Below, one piece after another: positions 5,959 to 12,805 of a stretch of DNA of 15,740 nucleotides; the stretch's first letter is position 1; the number at the start of each line of letters is the position of its first letter. The stretch is from assembly GCA_945876155.1 (NCBI GenBank), contig CAMCMW010000006.1:1-15740 (forward strand), read 5' to 3'. The notes under the pieces were generated by a model. The model had not been told where the DNA came from and did not search any database. It saw nothing but the letters and a program-made list of their open reading frames with translations. Made by a program: the position numbers and the translations under genes. This stretch comes from an uncultured Ruminococcus sp. Lineage in GTDB: Bacteria; Bacillota; Clostridia; Oscillospirales; Ruminococcaceae.

Positions 5959-7773
5959 ATGAAAAAACGTTTTCTGAAAGTTATTGCATTTACCGCAGCT
6001 GTAACAATGGCAGCCGCTATGATCACAACTGCCAGTGCAGCGATTCCAAGCGATGGTTCTACCAATGCAGAAGAATTTGCAGCTGCAAACAACAATACTG
6101 CAAACTGGGAAAACTGGAAAGCTAACTGGGATACAGTCAGAGATAACTGGGAATATGTTTCAATAACACCCGGCAGTAATGAGAGCGAAATGAACTTTGC
6201 ATGGTATTCTCAGACGAGAACTGTATGGTTCACCGTAAGCGAAAAAGAAGATATGAGCAGCCCTGTATTTTCAAGAGTTATTGTCGGAACAGCTGATGAC
6301 AGTATAAAAAAAGCTGATGTTCAGTATTACGCTTGCAGAACATCTGTCAGCAATCTTTCCGCCGGTACATATTATTACAGGATTGGCAGCGGAGAAGTAA
6401 ACAGCTTTGATGTAAAGGACACTTCCGATGGATTCAGCTTTATTTTTGTAGGCGACCCTCAGATTGGTTCGTCAAACAGCATGAAAGGAAGCAAGGCAGA
6501 TTCAGAAGAGGCTCTTGCAAAATTCTACGGTTTACAGTCTGACGCTGTGAGAAGTGATTCTTTCAACTGGAATTACACTCTCACCAAAGCACTTGAAAAG
6601 TCAGCTGACGCAAGCTTTGTCCTTTCTGCCGGCGATCAGATTCAGTCGAGAAAAAAAGATGCTCCTGCGATTGCAACAGACAATACTTTCTCTGAGGTTG
6701 AATACAGCGGTTTTCTCAGTGCGCCGGTGCTGCGTTCGCTCCCTTTAGCACCTACAGTAGGAAATCATGATGCATCCATGCCAAACTACACATATCACTT
6801 CAATACTCCTAATAACAGTGAACTGGGTTCAAACGGAATCGTAGGCGGAGACTACTGGTTTACTTATGGAAACGCATTGTTTATGGTCCTCAACACCCAG
6901 GATACTAACACCGAAGAACATAAACAGTTTATTGAAGAGGCTGTTGCAGCCAATCCGGATTCAACATGGAGATTTGTAACACTTCATCAGGATATATACG
7001 GTTCTGCTGAACATTCCAATGAACCTGAAATCACTGATCTGAGATATCAGCTTGTTCCGTATTTTGAGGAAAACGATATTGACGTTGTATTTTCAGGTCA
7101 CGACCATGCTTATTCAAGAACATTGATGCTTAAAGGCGCAGAAAAAACATCTGCATATTATGATGACAATGAAGATGAATATGACGAGATGTTTGAGTAT
7201 GACATTGATACTGATGAGGAAATAAGCGGTCCGGTTTATACAGCTTATCAGATGATCAAGGATGACACTGCAGATGAAAAGCAGAAGGCTTATCTTGAAT
7301 ATCTTGACGCCGTAAACGATAAAAATGCAATTGAAGAAACGGGTACTGAAACTGCTGTAAACCCAGACGGTATTCTTTACATGACTGCCAACTCTTCTTC
7401 GGGCAGCAAATACTATGACCTTACTTCAAGAATGCAGTCCTATGTTGCCGGAAGGTGGCAGGAGGATATTCCGACATATTCTGTTGTGGATATCACAGAT
7501 ACAACATTTACAATCAATACATACAGAACTGATACAAATGAAAAAATTGATACTCAGTTTACAATCGTAAAAGAAACTGAACCGGAATATATATCAGGCG
7601 ATATATCAGGAAATGGCAGGATAGATCTTTACGATGCAATTGAAATATGTAAGAACATAATGGGAATGAGAACTTTTAATGACGAGGAAAAGGCTGTTGC
7701 TGATTACAACGGCGACGGAGTTATTGATTTGTATGATGCAATCGGAATAGCTAAGAAATTACTTGAAAAATAA
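5959..7773 (+). CDS. Secreted dockerin-bearing metallophosphatase (purple acid phosphatase-like)
   Basis: This 604-residue protein has a signal peptide (MKKRFLKVIAF..., cleavage near ASA-A at 27/28). An N-terminal beta-sandwich region typical of purple acid phosphatases follows, with YYYRIGSG. The calcineurin-like phosphoesterase core shows all metal motifs in order: GDPQIG (D166), GDQIQS (D226), GNHD (N269, H270), HQD (H343) and SGHDHAYS (H381, H383). The C-terminus (about 547-604) is a type I dockerin with two calcium loops, DISGNGRIDLYDAI and DYNGDGVIDLYDAI, which would dock it onto a cohesin scaffold. The role is therefore extracellular phosphomonoester hydrolysis within or near the cellulosome, substrate unknown. 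ATG 5959 is chosen because GGAGG lies ten bases upstream; an in-frame TTG at 5944 would include the ribosome site. It is monocistronic, bounded by terminators. Confidence 0.9.
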   Translation: MKKRFLKVIAFTAAVTMAAAMITTASAAIPSDGSTNAEEFAAANNNTANWENWKANWDTVRDNWEYVSITPGSNESEMNFAWYSQTRTVWFTVSEKEDMSSPVFSRVIVGTADDSIKKADVQYYACRTSVSNLSAGTYYYRIGSGEVNSFDVKDTSDGFSFIFVGDPQIGSSNSMKGSKADSEEALAKFYGLQSDAVRSDSFNWNYTLTKALEKSADASFVLSAGDQIQSRKKDAPAIATDNTFSEVEYSGFLSAPVLRSLPLAPTVGNHDASMPNYTYHFNTPNNSELGSNGIVGGDYWFTYGNALFMVLNTQDTNTEEHKQFIEEAVAANPDSTWRFVTLHQDIYGSAEHSNEPEITDLRYQLVPYFEENDIDVVFSGHDHAYSRTLMLKGAEKTSAYYDDNEDEYDEMFEYDIDTDEEISGPVYTAYQMIKDDTADEKQKAYLEYLDAVNDKNAIEETGTETAVNPDGILYMTANSSSGSKYYDLTSRMQSYVAGRWQEDIPTYSVVDITDTTFTINTYRTDTNEKIDTQFTIVKETEPEYISGDISGNGRIDLYDAIEICKNIMGMRTFNDEEKAVADYNGDGVIDLYDAIGIAKKLLEK

Positions 7774-7805
7774 AAAAATAGAGTTTATTCCTCATATATA
7801 AAAAC

Positions 7806-7860
7806 ACCCCACCGGGCAAGCAGACCAATCCAGTCCGCCACCCGGTGGGGTCATATTTTT
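7806..7860 (+). terminator. Strong terminator after the phosphatase gene
   Basis: ACCCCACCGGG (7806-7816) and CCCGGTGGGGT (7841-7851) form an 11-base stem with a 24-base loop. Six Ts follow (7855-7860, broken once by the preceding A). Leftward transcripts from the antitoxin gene also run into it. Confidence 0.8.
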
Positions 7861-7892
7861 TGTGGTTCTGAAAAGTAAATTAGGGCTCTCAT
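7851..7892 (-). pseudogene. Possible truncated toxin gene overlapping the antitoxin stop
   Basis: The antitoxin stop overlaps a new start as ATGA (ATG at 7892-7890), the usual coupling in type II toxin-antitoxin operons. The frame reads MRALIYFSEPQKI and stops at 7851-7853, inside the terminator. MRALI resembles the start of PIN-domain toxins (typically M-[RK]-A-L-I-D-T-N), but the catalytic Asp and everything after are missing. Five matching residues are suggestive only; the ATGA overlap is the stronger sign. Confidence 0.4.
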
Positions 7893-8110
7893 ATGGTATC
7901 AAGCCTCTCATTTCTTGCATCTTCAACAGAAATATCTGCAGGCAGTATACCAAAGAGAGAGTTGGCAATATCCACCCTGTCCTGGTTTGGATTTGTGAGC
8001 TTAGCAACTACTTTTCCGTTTTTTGTAATATAAATATCCTCAGTTTCGGCAAGCATGAGATACTTTCCGAAGTTCATTTTAAACTCAGTATCAGTAATAG
8101 ACGTATTCAT
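7889..8110 (-). CDS. Phd/YefM-type antitoxin without an intact toxin
   Basis: This 73-residue protein reads MNTSITDTEFKMNFGKYLML, then DIYITKNGKVVAKLTNP, the conserved N-terminal fold of Phd/YefM antitoxins that binds operator DNA. The C-terminal part (NSLFGILPADISVEDARNERLDTI) is the toxin-binding tail. ATG 8110 is preferred because AAAGGGGG lies just upstream and because family members begin at MNTSITD. An ATG at 8122 would add four residues but has no ribosome site and lies only a few bases past the predicted transcription start. Spacing between GGGGG and ATG is unusually short (one base), so the start is not certain. No intact toxin gene lies on either side. The protein could be an orphan acting as an anti-addiction factor or acting in trans on another operon. 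Confidence 0.82.
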   Translation of the reverse strand: MNTSITDTEFKMNFGKYLMLAETEDIYITKNGKVVAKLTNPNQDRVDIANSLFGILPADISVEDARNERLDTI

Positions 8111-8133
8111 GCCCCCTTTCATTTTCTAAGTAT

Positions 8134-8162
8134 ATTATAGCGCAATCGTTCGATTTGGTCAA
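8134..8162 (-). promoter_or_regulatory. Promoter of the antitoxin gene
   Basis: Leftward TTGACC (8157-8162) and TATAAT (8134-8139) are separated by 17 bases. Confidence 0.8.
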
Positions 8163-8177
8163 CACGTATCGGACGAT
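8145..8177. promoter_or_regulatory. Tandem operator-like inverted repeats over the antitoxin promoter
   Basis: Two copies of ATCG-NN-CGAT occur: ATCGTTCGAT (8145-8154) in the promoter spacer and ATCGGACGAT (8168-8177) just upstream of the -35. Their centres are 23 bases apart, about two helical turns. Phd/YefM antitoxins repress their own operons by binding paired short palindromes, so these are the likely sites; this is inference. Confidence 0.55.
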
Positions 8178-8194
8178 TTTTTGGATGTGATAAA

Positions 8195-8338
8195 ATGGCA
8201 GAGGTGTTTCACCGTCTGCATCTAATAGAGTCTTATGGAACAGGTATACGCCGTATTTACGACAATTACAAAAACACAGCCTTGCATAGAAATAACAAGC
8301 AATACATTAATTTATTATACAAGGAATCAAAGTTCTAA
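8195..8338 (+). pseudogene. Remnant of an AlbA/Schlafen-type ATP-binding regulator
   Basis: The 47-codon frame MAEVFHRLHLIESYGTGIRR-IYDNY matches the conserved end of the ATP-binding (HATPase_c_4) part of AlbA_2/Schlafen-domain proteins, in which 'AEVF.rl.liE..GtGi.ri' is highly conserved. Full proteins have several hundred residues before this point. The frame has no ribosome site at ATG 8195, and the sequence after IYDNY (KNTALHRNNKQY) no longer looks like the family. It is a fragment, not a gene in use. Confidence 0.6.
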
Positions 8339-8427
8339 ACTCAAACCTGTTTGGCAGAGAAACTTGTGTACAATATTCATACCAGACCTGCGAATCCGCC
8401 ACTGCAGAAAAAGCACATAGTATATAA

Positions 8428-8461
8428 AAATGGGCAATGCAATTTTCTGCATTGCCCATTT
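8428..8461 (-). terminator. Terminator of the GLUG-repeat surface protein gene
   Basis: AAATGGGCAATGCA (8428-8441) pairs perfectly with TGCATTGCCCATTT (8448-8461), a 14-base stem with a 6-base loop. Read leftward it is followed by a T-run (TTTTTATATA). It lies 18 bases after the stop at 8479. Confidence 0.85.
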
Positions 8462-8478
8462 ATGCTGTTTGTTGTATA

Positions 8479-11400
8479 TTAACCCAGACTGTTAAAACTT
8501 CCGCTTTTCACATCGCTGTAAACCACAGTCGTTGTACCAGTGGACTTATCCTTAACCACAGCGTATCCTCTCGCATAGACCACAGCGTCCGTGCTTGTGC
8601 CGACTGAAACGTTCAGATAGTCCATACCGGTTCCCGAAGTACCAGTAAATTCCATATATTTCACCTTAGTCGGGAGAACCGAGTAATCCGAATCGGTAAA
8701 CCTCATAAGTGAATCCTCGTCGCCCTTGCCGAAAACGCTTGTGCTGTTGCCGTAGATTATACCGTGTCCGACAACCTCATAATCAGACGGAATATCCCTT
8801 GTGAACTCAAATCTCACGTAGTTTTTCACACCGCTTACGAAGGAATACGCATTTGAGGAGTAAACGACTGGTTCCGGCTTTACCTCAGTATCAGCGTAAA
8901 TTGCATAGATATCCCTGTCAGCGGATACGTAAAACCTGAAAAGCTCTCTTGTACCCAGTTTTCTTGTACCCTCCGGAGTATCAGACCAGTGTGAGAAAAC
9001 CTTGCCTTCAATAACAGGCACTGAAACGCTTGCGACTGTTCCGGACTTGTAAACTTTAGTACTGCTCAATGTACCGTCAAAGTAAATACTTACCGTGTAC
9101 TCATCAGGAGTTTCCGCACCGCAGTCACGGCATGAACCGTTTATAAAAGTATGCGCACCAGTAATCTTATCCCCGCAGACCGTACACTCTTTAGCATGGG
9201 AATTATCTGAGCAGTCATAGAAATCGCCGTAGGTGTGGGCTGCGAGGGGGGTCAGATACCTTTTCTCGATCATCAGCTCATTGCATATTCCGCAGTAGGT
9301 TTGCAGTGTGTAAGAACCCTTGACTGCACAAGTGGACGGGATAACGTTGATTTTTTTCGCATATCCGGCAACGTGCTGGCAGGCTTCAGATTGTCCACAG
9401 GTTACGCAGAAACCGTCCTGGTAATGATGAAAGCCGACAAGTCCGCAGACTGTTCCGTCTGTAAATTCTTCGGTGGGTTTTCCGAGGACATCAGTTCCGA
9501 CTGTACCACCATTATTTACACCAACAGGTTTTCCGTTGCTGTAAACAGTGCTGTTATAATAGCAGTTTGTGATTTCTGCTGTTCCATTATTTTGAACACA
9601 ATTATATCCGCACACGCCGCCGACATAAGCACCAGTACCTGTTGCAGTGACAGTGACATTGCCTGTGCTATAGCAGTTTGCGATTTCTGCTGTTCCACCT
9701 TGAACATTAACATAATTCACTCCGCACACGCCGCCGATAAAGTGTGTACCAATATTTGTTGCAGTGACATTGCCTGTGCTATAGCAGTTTGTGATTGTTG
9801 CTGTACTAGAAAAAGCCGCATTATCTCCGCACACGCCGCCGACATGAGCACCAGTATCTGTTGCAGTGACATTGCCTGTGTTATAGCAGTTTGTGATTGT
9901 TGCTGTACTATGATAAGCCAAATTCTTTCCGCACACGCCGCCGACAGAGGATAAAGCTTCGACATTGCCTGTGTTATAGCAGTTTTCGATTGTGCCGGAA
10001 TTAGTTCCGCACACGCCGCCGACAAAACTATTACCATAGAAATAGGAATCAACAACGCCCACATTGGAAACCTTGCCGCCGCTTCCTACATAGCCGAACA
10101 AGCCGACCCATCTTCCGGTATTTTGACTTGTATCATTGAAATACAATCCGCTTACAGTAAATCCCTTTCCGTCAAATGTGCCGGTGTATTGGTTTGAACT
10201 GTTACCGATAGGCGTCCAGCTTGTGAAGTTTGTGCTCTCAGTAGTATTAAGCGCACCGTTTATAAGAACATTGCTGTTCACGGTAATATTGTCTGTGAGG
10301 ACTGCGTTTGCGGCTTTGTTCTGCTTTGTGCCGTTCGGATTTGTACCCTCATTATAGTCGCACACGCTTGAATCACCGCTGACAAGTCCTGCAAACCAGT
10401 AAAGCTGACTTGCGTTGGAGATTTCGTATGTGCCGTTGCTGTTCTTATTCGCCGGTTCATATTCTTTGCAATTTATACACTTAAAACCATTACTTGCCTG
10501 AGGGGAATGGTAACCGATATTTTCGCAGAATGTGCTATTGGAAAAATTTACAGTTGGTATGCCAGTAATTGAATCAGAACCAGAACCAGAGCCAACGCCT
10601 GTTGTAGATTTAGTGTTGTCATAATAGCAGCTTGCAACTATGCTGTTTTCATCATTAGTTCCGCACACACCGCCTGTCACAGAGTCTGCGCCAGCAGAAA
10701 CTGAACCTGTACTATAGCAACTCTTGGTTGTTCCATTAGAGATGTTTTGTCCGGTCACGCCGCCGACTTTAGCATTACCGAACTCTGTGCTGACATCGCT
10801 TTCATTATAGCTGTTTTCGACTGTGCTGTTTTCATTAGTTCCGACAACGCCGCCTATCACAAATTCATTGGTATCTTCTTCGCTAAGATATGTGGGTGCG
10901 CTGCTTAAATACATGACTGTGTTAGTGTTCACGTTGGTAGGAGCAATTGAACTTAGTTTTTCTAATTTAAACTCTCCTGAATTAGAGCAAGATGAAAGCT
11001 TTCCGGAATTTGTGTTAAGTCCGCTCAAGCCGCCGGCTATAACGCTCAGATTTTTCAAATCGTCAGGGACGCTTAATTCTAATGTATTATTTGTGCAGTT
11101 ACTGATAACACCTGCATCATTATTTCCGCTCACGCCTCCCAGATTGGCTTTAAGACGTCCACTCTCAGTGCTTGATAACGATTCCGGAAGTTTAAGAGTA
11201 ATCCCATTGCTTTGGCATTTTTTGATAATTCCTTTTGCGTTCTTTCCGACCAAGCCGCCTGCGTTAATCAGATTTTCTCCTGATGTTAAGTTGGTGAGGT
11301 CTATGTTGAGATTGGCTTTAATAGCAGAGCAATTCTCAATTGTGCCGGAATTATATCCGCAAAAGCCGCCGATATTGCCTGAACCGCTGACTGCCTCTGC

Positions 11401-12408
11401 GGTAATGCATTTTGTGACATAGCCTGTGTTATGGCAGTCTGTGATTCTGCCGACGTAATTATATCCGCACACGCCGCCGACATCATTTGAACCGTTGACT
11501 GTGCCTGTGTTATTGCAGTCTGTGATTGTGCCACTGGTATTATATCCGCACACGCCGCCGACATAGTCTGAACCGCTGACTTCGCCTGTGTTAATGCAAT
11601 CTGTGATTGTGCCGTAATCTTTTGCTCCGCACACGCCGCCGACATCGTTTGAACCGCTGACTGTGCCTGTGTTATGGCAGTCTTTGATTGTGCCACTGGT
11701 ATTATATCCGCACACGCCGCCGACCTTAGTTGAACCACTGACATTGGCTTCGTTATGGCAGCTTGTGATTGTGCCTTCTAAATTCCTTCCGCACACGCCG
11801 CCGACATAGCTTGAACTGCTGACTGTTCCTGAATTATAGCAGTTTGTGATTGTGCCTTTATTATATCCGCACACGCCGCTGACATAATCAAAACCTTTGA
11901 AATCGGAATCAACAACGCCCACATTTTTAATTGTGCCTTTATTATAACCGAACAAGCCAACACAGCTTGTGCTTGTATCATTGAAATACAATCCGCTTAT
12001 GGTGTGCTCCTGACCGTCAAATGTGCCGGTGTATTGGTTACTATAGCTGTTACCGATAGGCGTCCAGGTATAAGCGTTTACTGTACCGTCATCGTTAAAC
12101 TCTCCAAATTCTTTGTTAACGAAAATATCCTCCGTGAGTTTTGCACAGGCGGCTCTGTTCTGCGTTACACCGTCAGTACCGTTTACACAAGCCGCAAACC
12201 AGTAAAGCTCTGCCGCTGTTCCGATTTTGTAAGGGCTGTCTGAACTGCCGTTACCCTCTTTCGGTTCTGACAGTTCGACTGTTGCCGCACTCGCAGACAG
12301 TCCCCATTGGATATTGCTGAATATTCCACTTGGGAAATATAACAGCATTGTCATGAACATAACCGCCGCTGATATAAATGCGGTGGATTTTTTGAATGTT
12401 TTAACCAT
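8479..12408 (-). CDS. Large GLUG-repeat secreted surface protein
   Basis: The 1309-residue protein starts with a signal peptide (MVKTFKKSTAFISAAVMFM..., cleavage near ASA-A at about 42-43). Two homologous halves follow. Each opens with a 'Y-ISNASQLYWFA' or 'YKIGTAAELYWFA' segment, then TWTPIGNS, QYTGTFDG and SGLYFNDTS, and then an array of GLUG repeats of about 26 residues (GGVCGYN..GTITNCYNTG), about 14 in the first (from residue 150) and six in the second (from residue 767). GLUG arrays are predicted to fold as a beta-helix and occur in adhesins. The C-terminal third has CxxC pairs (CGIC, CTVC, CRDC), an InlB-like repeat (VSIYFDGT...FSHWSD...YAIYA) and a closing beta-rich module (YVRFEFTRDIPSDYEVVGHG). 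No LPXTG, dockerin or membrane anchor is seen, so attachment is unclear. The ribosome site is AAAGGAGGA. Confidence 0.88.
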   Translation of the reverse strand: MVKTFKKSTAFISAAVMFMTMLLYFPSGIFSNIQWGLSASAATVELSEPKEGNGSSDSPYKIGTAAELYWFAACVNGTDGVTQNRAACAKLTEDIFVNKEFGEFNDDGTVNAYTWTPIGNSYSNQYTGTFDGQEHTISGLYFNDTSTSCVGLFGYNKGTIKNVGVVDSDFKGFDYVSGVCGYNKGTITNCYNSGTVSSSSYVGGVCGRNLEGTITSCHNEANVSGSTKVGGVCGYNTSGTIKDCHNTGTVSGSNDVGGVCGAKDYGTITDCINTGEVSGSDYVGGVCGYNTSGTITDCNNTGTVNGSNDVGGVCGYNYVGRITDCHNTGYVTKCITAEAVSGSGNIGGFCGYNSGTIENCSAIKANLNIDLTNLTSGENLINAGGLVGKNAKGIIKKCQSNGITLKLPESLSSTESGRLKANLGGVSGNNDAGVISNCTNNTLELSVPDDLKNLSVIAGGLSGLNTNSGKLSSCSNSGEFKLEKLSSIAPTNVNTNTVMYLSSAPTYLSEEDTNEFVIGGVVGTNENSTVENSYNESDVSTEFGNAKVGGVTGQNISNGTTKSCYSTGSVSAGADSVTGGVCGTNDENSIVASCYYDNTKSTTGVGSGSGSDSITGIPTVNFSNSTFCENIGYHSPQASNGFKCINCKEYEPANKNSNGTYEISNASQLYWFAGLVSGDSSVCDYNEGTNPNGTKQNKAANAVLTDNITVNSNVLINGALNTTESTNFTSWTPIGNSSNQYTGTFDGKGFTVSGLYFNDTSQNTGRWVGLFGYVGSGGKVSNVGVVDSYFYGNSFVGGVCGTNSGTIENCYNTGNVEALSSVGGVCGKNLAYHSTATITNCYNTGNVTATDTGAHVGGVCGDNAAFSSTATITNCYSTGNVTATNIGTHFIGGVCGVNYVNVQGGTAEIANCYSTGNVTVTATGTGAYVGGVCGYNCVQNNGTAEITNCYYNSTVYSNGKPVGVNNGGTVGTDVLGKPTEEFTDGTVCGLVGFHHYQDGFCVTCGQSEACQHVAGYAKKINVIPSTCAVKGSYTLQTYCGICNELMIEKRYLTPLAAHTYGDFYDCSDNSHAKECTVCGDKITGAHTFINGSCRDCGAETPDEYTVSIYFDGTLSSTKVYKSGTVASVSVPVIEGKVFSHWSDTPEGTRKLGTRELFRFYVSADRDIYAIYADTEVKPEPVVYSSNAYSFVSGVKNYVRFEFTRDIPSDYEVVGHGIIYGNSTSVFGKGDEDSLMRFTDSDYSVLPTKVKYMEFTGTSGTGMDYLNVSVGTSTDAVVYARGYAVVKDKSTGTTTVVYSDVKSGSFNSLG
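9509..10110 (-). repeat. Second GLUG repeat array (about six units)
   Basis: The units run from WVGLFGYVG through five VGGVCG or IGGVCG repeats to ITNCYYNST. Unit length is longer than in the first array (up to about 38 residues), with extra Thr-rich insertions such as NVTATDTGAH. Confidence 0.8.
10598..11964 (-). repeat. First GLUG repeat array (about 14 units)
   Basis: Seven regular units of about 26 residues (78 bases) come first and are strongly alike at DNA level (shared CACACGCCGCCGACAT). They are followed by more diverged units in which the VCG cysteine is lost. The pattern suggests recent unit duplication at the N-terminal end. Confidence 0.8.
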
Positions 12409-12415
12409 ATGTTTT

Positions 12416-12421
12416 CCTCCT
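12416..12421 (-). promoter_or_regulatory. Ribosome binding site of the GLUG protein gene
   Basis: Leftward AAAGGAGGAAAACAT directly precedes ATG 12408 and fixes this start. Confidence 0.85.
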
Positions 12422-12459
12422 TTATTTGTAATAAAAATTTACATTATTTTGATACTATT

Positions 12460-12488
12460 ATTATACGATATTTTAATAGTATTGTCAA
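12460..12488 (-). promoter_or_regulatory. Consensus promoter of the GLUG protein gene
   Basis: Leftward TTGACA (12483-12488) and TATAAT (12460-12465) at 17-base spacing match the consensus at all 12 positions. This predicts strong expression with a leader of about 45 bases. Confidence 0.88.
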
Positions 12489-12493
12489 GATTT

Positions 12494-12522
12494 TTGATTA
12501 CTGTCTTTACAGTCAGCATAAT
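12494..12522 (+). promoter_or_regulatory. Divergent promoter toward the small membrane protein
   Basis: TTGATT (12494-12499) and CATAAT (12517-12522) are 17 bases apart. The spacer holds ACTGT-CTTT-ACAGT (12500-12513), a small inverted repeat. Its -35 lies five bases from the -35 of the divergent GLUG promoter. Confidence 0.5.
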
Positions 12523-12528
12523 TAAATA

Positions 12529-12699
12529 TTGAACCAGAAAGAAATATTAGGAAGTGCTGTAATAATCTGGATAGTCGTTTTGTTTCTGATAATTACAATC
12601 CCTCTTTGCAGCTATTATGTGGAAGAAAGCAGACAGCCTGTGGAAAACGTCAGCAAAAAAGGTAATGACAAAAAACGCAAAAAGAAAAAGAGGAAATGA
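12529..12699 (+). CDS. Possible small membrane protein with polybasic tail
   Basis: The frame opens at TTG 12529 and encodes 56 residues: NQKEILGSAV, a hydrophobic helix (IIWIVVLFLIITIPLC), a short linker, and a very basic end (KKGNDKKRKKKKRK). One membrane helix with a positive tail predicts a tail facing the cytoplasm. An in-frame TAA lies two codons upstream, so no earlier start exists. No ribosome site precedes TTG, and the predicted transcript would begin about at the start codon, so a leaderless start or a non-coding stretch are both possible. The clear protein-like composition favours coding. I recognise no family. Confidence 0.45.
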   Translation: MNQKEILGSAVIIWIVVLFLIITIPLCSYYVEESRQPVENVSKKGNDKKRKKKKRK

Positions 12700-12731
12700 T
12701 TTGCGTTTCTAAGCATTGTTGAAAATAAATA

Positions 12732-12760
12732 TTGACAGTCGCACTATTATTTGGTATACT
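12732..12760 (+). promoter_or_regulatory. Promoter of the BIG2-dockerin gene
   Basis: TTGACA (12732-12737) and TATACT (12755-12760) are 17 bases apart, 45 bases before ATG 12806. Confidence 0.85.
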
Positions 12761-12805
12761 TATTATAATTCAAATATATTATTTAAAAACTCAGGAGGCA
12801 TAGTA

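Noticed and set aside
7862..8140. Rightward frame over the antitoxin gene.
   Set aside because: It is the reverse of the antitoxin gene and has no ribosome site.
9235..11744. Long open frames in other phases across the GLUG arrays, with repeated SAACAD or CCSDIACAIAVCD segments.
   Set aside because: They lie inside the 1309-aa gene, lack ribosome sites, and owe their repeats and openness to the repeat DNA read in a different phase.
10598..11964. Regularly spaced similar DNA units that could suggest a CRISPR array.
   Set aside because: Units are translated in one long frame, the variable parts stay alike in sequence, and no cas genes are present.
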